The notes: generated from the letters alone by a model not told the origin. DNA of 64,000 nt from Nectonema munidae (GCA_030549495.1 JAUIRK010000902.1:405001-469000), one strand, 5' to 3'. Shown: positions 11,609 through 22,734, counted from the first letter of the stretch. Translations and numbers: made by a program.

Positions 11609-13085
11609 TATATCAAAATTTAAATCCGTTGTAGGCTTTGTTCCTATTTTATTATATCTTATTTTTCTCAAGATGCTTTTTTGAATGTATAATTTTTTCC
11701 ATCTTCTTGGGTAAGATTTGTTATATTTTCCTTTCGAATAAAGTAAATTTGACAAGTTTTAATAAATTTTTGAAAAGTTAAAAAAATACTGATAAATTTA
11801 AATAGTTGTTTTATATGAATATTTAGCTTAATGTTTTATATTTTGGTCAAACTTTTCAACTCGCTCATTAATTTTCTCATGATTATGATCAAAAAAGGAA
11901 AAGTGTTATTGGATTCATCATTTCTAACTATAACTTTACCTAAAAAAATGTTCAAAAATTATAAAAATATAAAATCATAGGAAAAACTAAAAATAATTAC
12001 TTTGTAATTTTAACTTTAATAAAATTTTGTATAATACGAAAAGCACAAAATAAATTTTTTTTAAACAATATCTTCTATTTAAAAATAAATTATAAATCAA
12101 TGAAAAACTGATTAAAAATATACGAAATATTCAAATTCATATTATTTTTGCTTTATTTTATTTGAAAGAAAATTAAAAAAACTAAATGCAACTAAAACTG
12201 AAAAAACATCGCATTTATACTTAGTTCTATTATTAAATAAACATTTGTTGAGTATAGATAAAAATGATATTTTGAAAATATTTTTTATGATTTCAAAATT
12301 TTGAGAATACTTGGGCAAGATTTTTTCCCACAACGGTTATGGATTGTAGAAATAAAAATTTTGTGCAGTTTATATAGACATGAATTATTATCATTTTGTG
12401 CTTTTTTTTAAATAATTAGCAAGATGAACGAGCACGTGCCAATATTTGCTAAATTTAATAGCGAAAAAGGTAGACCAGATAAAGTTATAAAACTAAAATT
12501 TGTGTATTGTATGATTATAGTTGCAAAAGCTACTAAGATCAGACAAACTTAAAAAAAATTTCTCTCACCAGGACAACTAGAACTTTTACTGCAGTAATAG
12601 CAATATGATCACTATCTTCCCTTCTTTTGTAAAACTTAAATCCTTCATGAAACATTTTCAGGTATATTTAAAAAATATTTTACAACTAAATCTATAAATT
12701 TAATAGTATATCTTAAAATATATCAAATATTTAAAAAATAATATGATTTGCGTAGAATCAAATTAAAAATGTGAATTATAAATGTTTATAAAAGTGAGTT
12801 TGTGCATTGTGTTTGCTGAATGGTTTGTGATGCCGCTAGTTATAGAAGAAGTGATGAGAAAAATAATAGTTGCGAGAGACACGAGAGAGGAGTGATAAGG
12901 AAAATATTAGTTGCGAAAGAAACGAGTGAAAAGTGATGAGAAAAATAATACTATCATGTGGCAAGAAATCGACTGGTAGTATGAAAGCGGCACGATCAAA
13001 AGAAAGAAAAATGTATAATTCATCACTATATCTCATCCATCTCCTAATGTGGATGGCGAGAAATGTCTCTTGGCGAGGAATAGCC

Positions 13086-13327
13086 GCTTGCCATTTCAGA
13101 GTAGCTTGGCATGTGATGTTTGATTGATTCGAAAGTCTCCATCTTCATACATGATTCATGCATAGATATCATGATCATCATACATGTTTTATAAACAAGC
13201 AGCAACTCTTACTTATAGAAAATTATTGGGGGGGGGGGGGGGGGGGGGGGAGAAGGTCATTTTCCCCCCCCCCCCCCGAAAACACATTGGAGGGGGGGGG
13301 GGTCGCCCCCCCGGATGTGCGCCCCTG
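13086..13327. repeat. Interspersed repeat with G-tract and a CAGGGGCGCACATCC terminus
   Basis: 13090-13250 (GCTTGGCATGTGATGTTTGA, later ACAAGCAGCAACTCTTAC, then a run of G) recurs at 25745-25917 with small changes. From 13230 there are long G and C runs. Read on the minus strand from 13327 the end is CAGGGGCGCACATCCGG, a form common at ends of animal cut-and-paste elements. It abuts the zinc-knuckle region of the LINE, so an element probably inserted there. Confidence 0.45.
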
Positions 13328-13590
13328 TTTACAATGTTCTAAGTGTTTGAATTTCGGCCACTCCAACAAATTCTGTAAAAAGAGTATAGTTGCATGTGCA
13401 TATTGTGCTTCAAAAGAGCATGAATATAAGTATTGTAACTGTAAAAGACGATCCCAACAAACTTCAATGTTTTAATTGTCTTGATAATAATCATTCTGAG
13501 GATACTAAGCACTCCCCTTTTAGTATATCTTGCCCAAAGGTAAAGAAAAATTTAGAATATGTAAAATCTATTACTGATTTTTATCTTTAA
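13327..13590 (+). pseudogene. LINE ORF1 C-terminal zinc knuckles
   Basis: Two CX2CX4HX4C knuckles are visible: CSKCLNFGHSNKFC and CAYCASKEHEYKYC. A third Cys/His group (CFNCLDNNH) follows in the next frame after a frame shift near 13440, ending in CPKVKKNLEYVK and a stop at about 13590. This is the knuckle array of ORF1 proteins of jockey, I and CR1-like LINEs, which bind element RNA. The N-terminal part is absent. A retroviral-type gag was considered but the LINE endonuclease downstream decides the call. Confidence 0.65.
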
Positions 13591-13659
13591 AATAAAACAA
13601 ACAGATGTCTTTTATTTTGAATCAAGATCTATTTGATTTCCCATACTTTATCGACTATT

Positions 13660-15533
13660 CATTGTTATATAACCCTTATTCTTCTACACTAAATAATATA
13701 AACTTAATCTTTTATCGTTGAATATTCAATCTCTTAATTCTAAGTATAATTCCTTATTGACCGTTCTGGATTCATTTTATGCTCACAACAACGCTTTTCC
13801 ATATCTGATTTGTTTGCAAGAAACCTGACTTAAAAACTTTGACAAAGCATATAATATTGGTTGTTACAGCTGTTTGTCAACCTCCATCATTGAGTTCTCA
13901 TTGAGGTCTAGCTTTTTATGTTCATATTGATTTATATTTTGTTTGTGACATCCATGTTAAGAGCAAGTATTTTCAAGTTTTTACTATAGGTGTTCACTTA
14001 TCCTCATCTAAAATACTATATATACTAAATAATATATACCATAAACCATGGAGTGATAAAAAAATCTCTTAATTTTGAAAATAGGACAATTGAGAATCCA
14101 ATTGAGCTTTCCAATCTCTTCAATACAAAGTTCACAAATAGTGAAAATCGCCCATTTCAAAACATTGATAACTTCCGTTTTTTGAATGCATCTAATCTTG
14201 AATTTGACTTTGATAAATTTTCTCTCGAAGATGTTCTCCTGGTCGTTAGTTCTTTTAACTCCAATAAAAGTGCTGACATATGGAATTTCTATTTACCATA
14301 TAAAATTGATCATAAACATTCTGGCGGAGTTTCTTCTTATAGGGTTCAACTTATGCTTTGAATTTTCAATTTATCCAAGTGTTTTTAAAACTAATAAAGT
14401 GCATCCAGTTTTCAAATTCCAACCATTTCAAAAATTTTTGAAAAATTACTTTATAAACAAATGGGTTACTTCTTCATCCTTAATGGCTTACTATATAAAT
14501 ATCAGTTTGGATTTAGAAAGCATCATACCACTCAACAATTGTTGTCATTACTAGTGAATCAAATGATTGATAAATATGCTGAAGGTCGTTATGTTCTATC
14601 TGCATTTATTGACTTTTCTAAAGCATTTGATATCATATCACATGAGCTTTTACTCCAAAACTACGATCATATAGATTTCAAAAAGAACATACTTATTCAT
14701 GGAATCATACCTTAGATCAAGACAGCAAGTATTACTTGAAAGTATGTTCTTTCTAATAAAAACAGATAACCGCCAGTGTTCCCCAGGGGTCTCTATATTG
14801 GCTCCATTCCTTTTTTTAATATTCACCAATGATCTATATTACATGGACTCTAACTTGAGCTATTTCAGTTTTGCAGACGATCTAACTTTACTGCTACCGT
14901 TTCTTCCTTCTGATGTAACATTGAAAAAGTTATACATGAAGAAATTCAGAGCTTTTTCTTTGGATAAACAAAAATGGAATGATAATAATTAATCAAAAAA
15001 ATCAAAACTAATCTTTTTCTCTATGAATAAACCAATAAGTCTTGGAATGGATAATTTATTGTTTGAAGTTGTTGAAAACTTTCAACTCTTAGGTGTAGTG
15101 ATAGATAGAAGATTAAACTGGAAAAATCATATTTTATGTGTAAATGGTAAAGTATCTATTGTTATTGGAATTTTAAAATCTATCAAATGCTCTTTTCCTC
15201 TGAAAGTTAAAAAATTATTATATATAACGTTAATCACATAAGTCATACTAACCACTTGTTTCTTGATTCTAATATTCCAAAAATTAGTGGTTCATATACA
15301 AACTTTTTAATGGTTGTTTGTCTGATACTTTTGAAAATATCCTTGGTTTTAGCTTAGCCGATTGTAAGTATGATTTGCGTTATAAATTTAATACTAAATT
15401 ACCTAACTATAACAGAATGAAATTTTACCAAACCCTTAAGTTTAAATTATCAGATTTCTGGAACTCTAATAGTTATATGCTAGAATACACACATTTGAGT
15501 AACGGTTTGTTCAAAAAATTAATTAAAAAATAA
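13660..15533 (+). pseudogene. LINE ORF2: endonuclease and reverse transcriptase, degraded
   Basis: APE-type endonuclease start: in the frame around 13690-13830, LLTVLDSFYAHNNAFPYLIC followed by LQET. A large part of the endonuclease after 13950 is missing. Reverse transcriptase pieces: YKYQFGFRKHHTTQQLL and SAFIDFSKAFDIISHELL (14500-14660), where the catalytic-block A Asp is kept. Then CSPGVSILAPFLFLIFTNDL (14780-14840), FADDLTLLL (14870-14900, the FADD motif), and LLGVVIDRRLNWKNHI near 15090. The C-terminal part reads LGFSLADCKYDLRYKFN at 15340 onward. At least six frame shifts or stops break it. The role was target-primed reverse transcription of the element. Confidence 0.75.
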
Positions 15534-15779
15534 TTAATGGGAAACTACTTAATATATATGAGACTTGCAATTGTTATTCGTGTTTTCATAATACACGTGC
15601 ATTAGGGTGATTACAAAAAATGATTTTTCATGAAAGTATATTAAACGAGGAACTTTTATCTGTATTTTCAAAAAAAAAAGGGCATTTTTGTTTTTTTTGA
15701 AAAAAGTCTTTTATGAAAATATTTAGAAAATGTTAAGAAAACGGTAAAAACATCAAAATATAAAATTTGTTCATTAGAA

Positions 15780-16010
15780 AACTTTTATTTAATAATTGAT
15801 TTACGTTTGGAAGCTTTTTCCAGTGTATTTTAGGCAAATTTAAAGTTTTTTTGCAGTGACAATATGCTTGGCACAATTCATACAAAAATTTTAAATCGTC
15901 GCGCCATCCAGGATTTCTACTTATTTCCGTTTCGAACTTTCGGTATGTGTTTTTGAGAGTTTCATATTTATTTGATATTTCTTCGATTTTTTAGCTATCG
16001 CGTTTTTGCC
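15780..16010 (-). pseudogene. Coding remnant of the outer element, part A, unrecognised
   Basis: On the minus strand the phrase KYETLKNTYRKFETEISRN then PGWRDDLKFLYELCQ, AYCHCKKTLNLPK and IHWKKLPN can be read in one frame. It is charged and helical with a small Cys/His cluster (CQAYCHCKK). I do not recognise a named domain. It probably belongs to the same broken gene as 22758-23208, now separated by nested insertions. Confidence 0.4.
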
Positions 16011-16077
16011 TCTGATTGAAGTTACTATAACTTATTAATTTTTTGATATTCAAACTTTAACTGAAACTAAAATATAG

Positions 16078-16650
16078 GTAAAAGTTGCTTTTCGAAAGCT
16101 CAAAACCCTGATGCAACCATTCCAAGTTCAATGCTTTCTTGAATACTTTGAAAATACGTGGCTCAGCAACAATAAAATCAAACTTTGGACAGTTTTTGGA
16201 AGAAAAATCAGAACAAACAACCACTGCGAAGGATTCCACAACTCGTATGTTTTTTCAGAAAATCATAAGACTACATAATTTATTCTTTCATTATTATTCA
16301 GGTTGCATTCCAGTCTTCCGCAAGAAAAGGTGACGATCTGGGAACTGATTGAATATTTTATTAAAAACGAAGAAAAACTTATAAAAGACATGCCAGAAAT
16401 CGAAGCTTACAACTCCAAATACAACTGGAATGGCGAAAATCAGAAAAAAGCTGAAGAAAAAGAAAAAAATTTTATTGATATTTATGATGAATATATGAGC
16501 AATCGAAATTTGTATTTGTTTTTGTCAAGAATTTCGCATAATATTTCTTCACCAAATATTCAAACCACTGAAGATAGAGATGGAACCACTGTGGATTTTT
16601 CAATACTGAATCAAACTCCTTCTTACAGCATTTCATCTATTTTATCATAA
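16078..16650 (+). pseudogene. C-terminal two exons of a MULE transposase (third copy)
   Basis: Exon 16078-16244 and exon 16302-16650 are separated by a 57-bp GT/AG intron (16245-16301) at exactly the position used in the copy at 3858/3914. The first exon holds NNHCEGFHNS, which contains the catalytic Glu. The second, LHSSLPQEKVTIWELIEYF to the stop, is fully open with DIYDEYMSNRNLYLFLSRIS. The rest of the gene upstream is absent. Both exons are undamaged, so this is a clean truncated copy rather than a decayed one. It lies within the outer element and upstream of the Helitron-like terminus, so capture by that element is possible. Confidence 0.7.
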
Positions 16651-17350
16651 AGGTACCTGTGAAGTTAATTAATTTTTGTATTGACTTTTTAACATTAAAA
16701 TCTTCAGGCTGAAAGATAAAAGAGTATGGCACAGACACATATGAGCAAGCAGAAACACTTAAGATGCACGTACTATTTCTTTTATTTTTATATATAAATA
16801 CTTTTAATTTTTTTAAGGAGAGAAAATGGATAATAGCTATTGGCGAATCCACTATAAAAAACGTGCTTGATGTAGTACCTCATGGATAGTATGGAAAACT
16901 ACACAAGGATTAATTCCTACATTTGCATCCTTCTTTATCTGGCTCTTCAATACTATCAAATTTGTGTTTTTACCATATTTTTGACATACAAATTGTTATT
17001 ATAGCAAATATTCTACCTTAAAAGTATATTTCGACAAAATCCTGTATATATGATATTTTTTTTCTTTTAATAAAATTGAAGAAATTTTGAATAAATATAA
17101 AATATAATAATAACCAAGTGTGTGTGTGTCTGTCTCTGAAAGAAATTTTGATTGGTTGAAATTATATAGATGTTTTGTGTGCATATTTTCATGTAGTGTG
17201 TAATAAATACCCACAAAAAATATAACTGTGCTAAAAACTGACCAAGAAAATATATTGAAATTATTTTTGTATATGTTTTGTAATGATGTAAAATGGGCAA
17301 AAATTATGACATGATTAAACCTACCCTCAGATCATAATACACACCACCAA

Positions 17351-17398
17351 TGATCCTATGTTTCGAGCGAAGCGAGAAACGACCACAGGACCGGCTAG
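17351..17398 (+). mobile_element. Helitron-like 3' terminus
   Basis: The sequence ends in CTAG followed by T at 17395-17399. A short hairpin, GTTTCGAGCGAAGCGAGAAAC (split stem GTTTC...GAAAC), lies about 25 bp upstream. Helitron 3' ends have a hairpin and CTRR just before insertion between A and T. The matching 5' TC end was not identified; DNA from about 16030 to 17350, including the MULE exons, could belong to it. Confidence 0.45.
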
Positions 17399-18299
17399 TA
17401 AAAATATATTCTTTTTAATGTGAAAGATGATTGACTTTTATTCATTTTAGATTTGAGTATACCTAGTATGTTGTAAAAAAAAGTGTTTTATATAGAAAAA
17501 CATAAATATTTATCTGGAATCCATTCTTGAACTTAATAATGATTTCTAAAAATCTTTTTTTATTTGAAACAATCATAAAATTAGTCTTTTATATTGACTT
17601 TTAAGTTATTCAATTATACTTAGTTTTTTATATTGATAAAAGTTATCATGTACGACTTGAATTTTTTCATGTTATGAAAGTCATTAATAAAATAAGAAAA
17701 CAGAATTTGTTCAAATATTAACCCTTGAGGGACCAGCTCATTGGAAATAACTGGCTTTGGGCGGTAATATTATAAATAACGTCAAAGAATTATAAAGGAA
17801 ATGCCTTGTTTTAAAAAGGTATTGAAAGTATATAAAAAGACTACATTTTAAAACTTCATGAAAATAATTTTTAATTTATTTGTCTAATAGTTTTTGTTAT
17901 ATTTTTTTATATCAACCAAAATAAACAAGTGGCTCGTTTGAAAAAAATAGTTAAATTATAATCTAAAAATAATTTAAAAAAATAAAAAAACAGTATTCAA
18001 AAGCTTATCCAAAATGCAAAGTTAAATTGAAAATTCAAATCTAATTATTATATGACTAATAAAAAACTATCAAACAATTATAGATTTATCTAACTTTTCA
18101 ATTAATTTAACATCATCGAAAAATAAAAAAATTAAATATGAGAGGTTTGGAAAAATAAGAAAATAAATCTGAGAGTGATATAATTTTATGCCATTGAGCG
18201 AGAAAAATGCGTTGGGTTGTGCACACATTATCTCCGATAGGTGACGATTGTACCATGTGTTTTCAAGGTCACATTTCTAAAGGCGTTGAAGATCTCAGT

Positions 18300-18540
18300 T
18301 ATATATTGATTTTTTTTTTTGCGTTCCTCTGTTCTTATATTGATTTTATTTTCTCATAATTTTCTGCTTAACCTAAGGGGGGTTGGGCCTTTTTTCCAAT
18401 TTTTTTTTTTAAAAAAATTTACAAAAACAAAATTTAAAGGGTTTTGGAAAAAAAAAAAGGAAAGGGGGGGGGAAAAAGAAAGAAGGGGGAGGGGGGGGGA
18501 GGGGGGGGGGGAGGGGGGGGAAGGAATTAAGATTATATTT
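18300..18540. repeat. Low-complexity homopolymer tract
   Basis: Runs of T, A and then G (GGGGGAGGGGGGG blocks at 18485-18525) sit just upstream of the piggyBac first exon. No coding function is supported on either strand. The texture resembles a low-quality read region as much as natural sequence. Confidence 0.6.
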
Positions 18541-18575
18541 TTTTCCTTAAACATTCGTTTCTGCCAAACTTGAAT

Positions 18576-20505
18576 ATGAGTCAATCTTTTAGGTAAGATA
18601 TTTTTTTTTTTGGAACTTATAACAAAGTAAATTTTTTTTTATTGTTTTATAAGTCTTTAAATATTTTTAGGATAAAATAAAATATAAAACAAAGTTTACC
18701 TATTGTTATCTATTTCAATTTTTTTTAATTGTGTGACGTTTATCCCCCATCGGAGAATGTGGAACATTTTTTTTTTATATTTATAGACTAAGTAAAGAGG
18801 AGTTAGATGAGCTGATTCATTCTAACAACTACGATGATAATGAAGGTGGTGCGATAGTTATTCAGCCGCCTTCGGAAAAACCTGAAGCATGCTCGGATGA
18901 GGATTCTGAAAACGAGGAAGGTGAAGAAATGCGTGCGGATATTGATCATTTACCAGCAAGAGTTTTCAGAGAAGGTCTTGAAATTTCTAAAAAATGTTCT
19001 AAAGCATCTACATCTTCTGGTAAAAGAAAGTGGCAACGTACTATTACATCTAATTTTGGTAGAATTCCTTGCTTTTCAAGTCAAAACAATTCATTTTTGC
19101 AAGAGTTTGAATCAAAATCACCATATGAAGTCTTGAAATTATTTTTAAACGATGACTTCATAAATTTAATTTTAAATCAATCAAAGGTTTATGCACTTCA
19201 AAAAAACCTAAAGCTTCAAATCTTAGTTATGATTCTTTATTTGCCTTTATTGGTGTGCTTTATTTGTCTGGATATGTACGCATTCCTCAAAAATCATTAT
19301 ATTGGAGAAACGAGCCTGATGTTTCAAACAAAGCTGTATCTGACTCAATAAGAAGAGATACTTTTGACTCAATTCTCAGAATTCTCCATTTTTCTGAAAA
19401 TGAAAAAATGCAAACATGTGACAGACTTTATAAAATCAAGCCTTTGTTCCAACATTTAAATTTGATTTGCGAAAAATTCTTTATCCTTCCAGAGTTTCTT
19501 TCAATCAACGAAACCATGATACCATATTACGGCGCATTTCCCGTAAAACAATTTATACGTGGAAAGCCAATTAGATTCGGCTTTAAAATATGGAGTCTTT
19601 GTTCTTCAGATGGTGTTTTTTTACATAGAATTCCATACTGTGGTAAAGAAACCAAGGTAAAACATACTAAATTTGGACAAGGAGCCGATGTTGTTCTTAG
19701 TTTGTGTGAAAATAGAAAAGTTTATGCGGGTTGTAAAGTTTTTTGTGATAACTTTTTTGGGAGTGTTGACGTGTGCGAAAAAATGAGTAGCATGGACATA
19801 GGATTCATCGCAACGTTACGCGAAAATCGAAGGGATAAGGCACCATTGTCTACTAATAAAGAAATGTCCAAAAAAGTCAGAGGAAGTTATGAGTCAGTCT
19901 ATCACAATGATAAATCTATAGTTGTCTGGAATGATAACAAGCCTGTTTCGGTAGTATCAAACGTTTATGAAATTGATCCCATGTCTTCAGTCAAACGTTG
20001 GTGCAAAAAGGACAAAAAGATGAAGGATATTGATGTGCCATCTTCTGTAGTTAAATACGACAAATACATGTCTGGCGTTGATATATTAGATCAGTACATT
20101 GCAACTTATCGTATAAAAATAAGATCTAAAAAATGGTGGTGGCCATATTTTTCTTTTGTTCTTTCAGTTACGATGTCAAATGCTTGGAAGCTCTTTCTAA
20201 GAGTAAATTCTGGAAAATTGAAAAGTGCTAATCAACAGCAACTGTGGTTTATCCGACAAGCTGTGAACGAAATGCTGAATCGCCATGGCGAAGAAAGAAA
20301 AGTACCTTTGTACATACCCTCTATCAAAGGTTTGGCAAGCAAAAGTATTCGATTCGATTCTTCAATTTCCCATTGGCCTATTTACAATGAGAAGTCGCGG
20401 AAGTGTAGATGTAGAGAATGCAAAGGAGTTTGCAAATTTTTGTGTGAAAGATGTCAAACTCCATTACATCCTCAATGCTTTAAATCTTATCATAAAAATA
20501 AATAA
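18576..20505 (+). CDS. piggyBac transposase (PGBD-like), one frame shift and a catalytic Asp-to-Asn change
   Basis: Exon 1 is 18576-18592 (MSQSF plus two bases) and the intron 18593-18786 starts GTAAGATA and ends TTATAG. Exon 2 is 18787-20505. The acidic N-terminus (DEDSENEEGEE) leads into the catalytic domain. A shift of one base in the seven-A run at 19200-19206 divides the gene; beyond it the frame is open for over 400 residues. Motifs: IRGKPIRFGFKIWSL, FCDNFFGSVDV (second Asp), YDKYMSGVDILDQY (third Asp) and SKKWWWPYF. The C-terminal Cys/His finger is CRCRECKGVCKFLCERC. The first catalytic Asp, normally in IDE or LDE, reads SINETMIPYY, with AAC at 19507-19509. This would abolish excision chemistry. 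About 580 residues if the shift is ignored, the normal size for the family. Cut-and-paste at TTAA is the known family activity. Confidence 0.85.
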
Positions 20506-20688
20506 TGCTTTTCATTTAGTACGGAATTATCCGATGAGTCACGTTTGTCCCCTATATTTTTTCGTTTTTTAAGTATTTTTTCACTCTGTTATAGGACGGG
20601 GCTTAGTTATTTGAGATAATAAAACAATATTTTGTTCAAAATTTTAAACTAGAATAAAAAAAACTCTTTCGGATGTAATGGGTTAAAG

Positions 20689-21037
20689 TTCATTGCTCAC
20701 TTAGTAAATATGACATCATATGTGCTTGCTTGCCTAGAAAACGGTGATTATAAGGAAAAATGTTCTTGTTCAACATGCGTGCTTGCAAAATGAAGAAAAG
20801 GCGGCAGGATCAAAGTGTTAGAGAGAGCCCATTGATTGTAGCAAGAGTGCTACGATTCGCCGCATACCTATTGATTGTATTTGATAATATTGTATATTTG
20901 ATTGGAGCACAAGTTGTGTGTGAGGTAGATACGAAACACATCAACGTTTATTTTCCTTGATACGTCACAAATACTGATCTATCATAAACATAATTCTTTC
21001 TATTTGTAAACGTGTTGAATATCATCTTTCATAAGTT
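20689..21037. other. Spacer between two piggyBac genes
   Basis: Holds the MULE-end-like repeat at 20806-20875 (GATCAAAGTGTTAGAGAGAG) and otherwise nothing I can assign. The short open frame on the plus strand lies entirely in that repeat and is not a credible gene. Confidence 0.5.
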
Positions 21038-22734
21038 GTGAGTCTTTCCTCAACTATGTCTTCATCTGATTTTTCTTCAAGTTTTTCCTCTGAAATTGAT
21101 GAGAACTTGACTGCTCCTGACCTGACAGAATTTTCATGGGAACCTAGGCTCAGTGATACGGGCAGGAGAGGAAGACTCAATATTAGAAATGTTTATAACA
21201 GGCCTCCTGGACCTAAGGGTGTTGTGAAAAACATGAGAGATGCTTTTTCTATTTTCAAATTGTTTTTTGATGTGGAATTGATTAGCTATATCTACTCAAT
21301 CACGAAGAATTAAATGGATTCGAATTATGGGTAAGAGTATTTTTTTTGTTTTACATTTATTCTTAGTTTATTTTTTTAGGATTAGGCATCCTAAATATTT
21401 GCATATGTACCATTGCTACAATAAATTTACGGTTGCCCATCTTCTTATCATAGGGCAAGATGGAGACCAAAAAGTGAAAGTTTCCGATCTATTTTCTTCT
21501 TCTGCCACACCTTTTTTACGTGCATGCCTGGGACATGACATGTTCAATCTCATACATATTTTTTACGTTTTGATAAAAAAGAAGAGAGGAACCCAAATGA
21601 CAAAATAAGCCCTATAAGAAAAGTACATGATTACTTTATAATATTTTTTCTTTTTTGGACTCCACACTCGGCTATTACAATAGATGCGTAGTTAGTATCT
21701 TTCAGGGGAAGATGCCCTGTGAAAGTGTATGACCCCAAAAGACCTGGGCATTACGGGATAAAACTCCACCATCTCAATGATTCCGAGTTTTACTATTGCT
21801 TGAAACCTGAAATATATGTCAGCGGACTTGATTCAACATACTTTTCTGGGATAAACATTTCAAAGCGTCTAATTGAAAATAGTGATATCCCAGCAGGATG
21901 TGGAGTCTATACAGACAGCATTTTTTTTTACAAGTCACGCTCTTGCAGTTTGGTGAAGTGAAAGAAATTTGTCGCTATGTGGGACAGTCATGCCAAACAA
22001 AAGGTTTGTTCCTTATTTGTCTCGTCCTTATTTGTCTCAAGCAACTCAAGTTAGCTGAATGTGAAAGACATACAATTTATTCCAACTTTGTTTCATTATC
22101 TGCATACATCCCAAAAAAACATGCAAAGCGAAATTTTAAAGTGGTTTACATATCTTCGCAGCACAAAAATATTAAAACTAGCGGTATTTTATCCAAGCCT
22201 GAAAGGTTACTCTGCTACAATGAAAATAAAGGAGGGCTTGGTATAGCTGAAAAGATGTTGAAAGCTTACAGATCTTATAAGCCTAATAGGTGGTGGCCAT
22301 TTACTGCCTTTTGCAACTACCTTGACACGAGTGTTTTGAATTCTTGGATTATTGCAAAATTCAACTCACCCGATGACTTCCCTAGCACAAAAAGTAGTGG
22401 AAGAAAATGTTTCATAAAGAAACTAGCATTCTGTTTAGCTGAAGAGTCAATGAAGATAAGAGCAATGCTTTCCGAATTGCCTTTAGACATCAGGTATATT
22501 CTTTCATACTATGGCTTTGAAAACCGCAACGAATCAGAACCAACGACCTCCAAAAAAGCATTTTGTTCCGTATGTGTTTCTAAAAGAAGCAGAACTTCTA
22601 TAAAATGTGATAAATGTAAACAAATCGTCTGCAAACTGCATTCAAAAGTTGTTTATTTCAATTGTTGTTTTGAGGTAATCATTGACGTTTACATAAGAGT
22701 TTCGGTAAACTTTTATATGCAAATTTTCACGTAA
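21038..22734 (+). pseudogene. piggyBac transposase 2, decayed and diverged from piggyBac 1
   Basis: An acidic Ser-rich N-terminus begins at 21038 (LTEFSWEPRLSD). The catalytic domain is spread over three frames. FRGRCPVKVYDPKRPGHYGIK (split here: FRGRCPVKVYD and PGHYGIK) lies at 21700-21765. GVYTDSIFFY (second Asp region) is near 21900. The region normally GVDxxDQ reads NKGGLGIAEKMLKAY near 22230, so the third Asp is lost. RWWPFTAFCNYLD follows, and the C-terminal finger is CSVCVSKRSRTSIKCDKCKQ. A stop lies just after the first Asp (21690). At least four frame breaks are present. It belongs to a different piggyBac lineage from the neighbour. No TTAA ends were identified. Confidence 0.75.

Larger units (their letters stand above)
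9474..12655 (-). pseudogene. Front half of a MULE transposase, right arm, interrupted
   Basis: Mirror copy of the pseudogene at 5387-6668. Reading on the minus strand, the FLYWCH part lies near 12570-12655. The HNHEKINERV part is near 11870-11900, the RKIRYNK part near 11640-11680, and the first-Asp motif IYIDGTFKKAP near 9515-9550, beyond the Tigger insertion at 9677-11608. The second and third catalytic residues are absent. The gene carries the same kinds of frame breaks as the left copy, plus the Tigger insertion. Confidence 0.7.
5035..13083. repeat. Giant inverted repeat (palindrome), about 3.04 kb per arm
   Basis: The left arm 5035-8070 is repeated as its reverse complement in 8100-13083. 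The turn is a 30-bp spacer at about 8070-8099, flanked by CTCCTAATGTGGATGGCGAG and its complement. By eye the arms differ by only a few percent. The right arm carries an extra 1.93-kb Tigger element; without it the arms are equal in length to within about 20 bp. The left arm has a 26-29 bp unit (TTTGTGCATTTGTGTTTGCT) in three copies at 7745-7830, against one copy in the right arm. Each arm is a complete or nearly complete copy of one long-terminal-repeat MULE. Confidence 0.85.
8100..13083 (-). mobile_element. Second MULE family, right copy (mirror image), split by a Tigger element
   Basis: The terminal repeats are 8100-8958 and 12217-13083, inverted. The interior is the reverse complement of the left copy, interrupted at the TA dinucleotide at 9675-9676 by the Tigger element. 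The outer right end at 13050-13083 keeps the GGCGAGAAATGTC terminus that is missing from the left copy's outer end. The interior therefore shares the same internal deletion as the left copy, so both derive from one deleted parent or from duplication of one copy. Confidence 0.75.
17718..20686 (+). mobile_element. piggyBac element 1 (PGBD-like)
   Basis: TTAACCC at 17718 and GGGTTAA ending at 20686 bracket the spliced transposase gene at 18576-20505 and give the TTAA target duplication expected of piggyBac. Beyond the first three bases the two ends differ (CCCTTGAGGGACC and CCCATTACATCCG). The right edge is convincing and the left edge less so. The 5' part contains an A/T- and G-rich low-complexity tract at 18300-18540. 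Confidence 0.55.

Noticed and set aside
13327-13590. Zinc knuckles as a retrovirus-like gag
   Set aside because: Followed by an endonuclease-type LINE ORF2 and a microsatellite tail; no LTRs or protease seen.
18319-18584. Lys/Glu/Gly-rich and Pro/Ser-rich frames
   Set aside because: They arise from the G and A homopolymer block.
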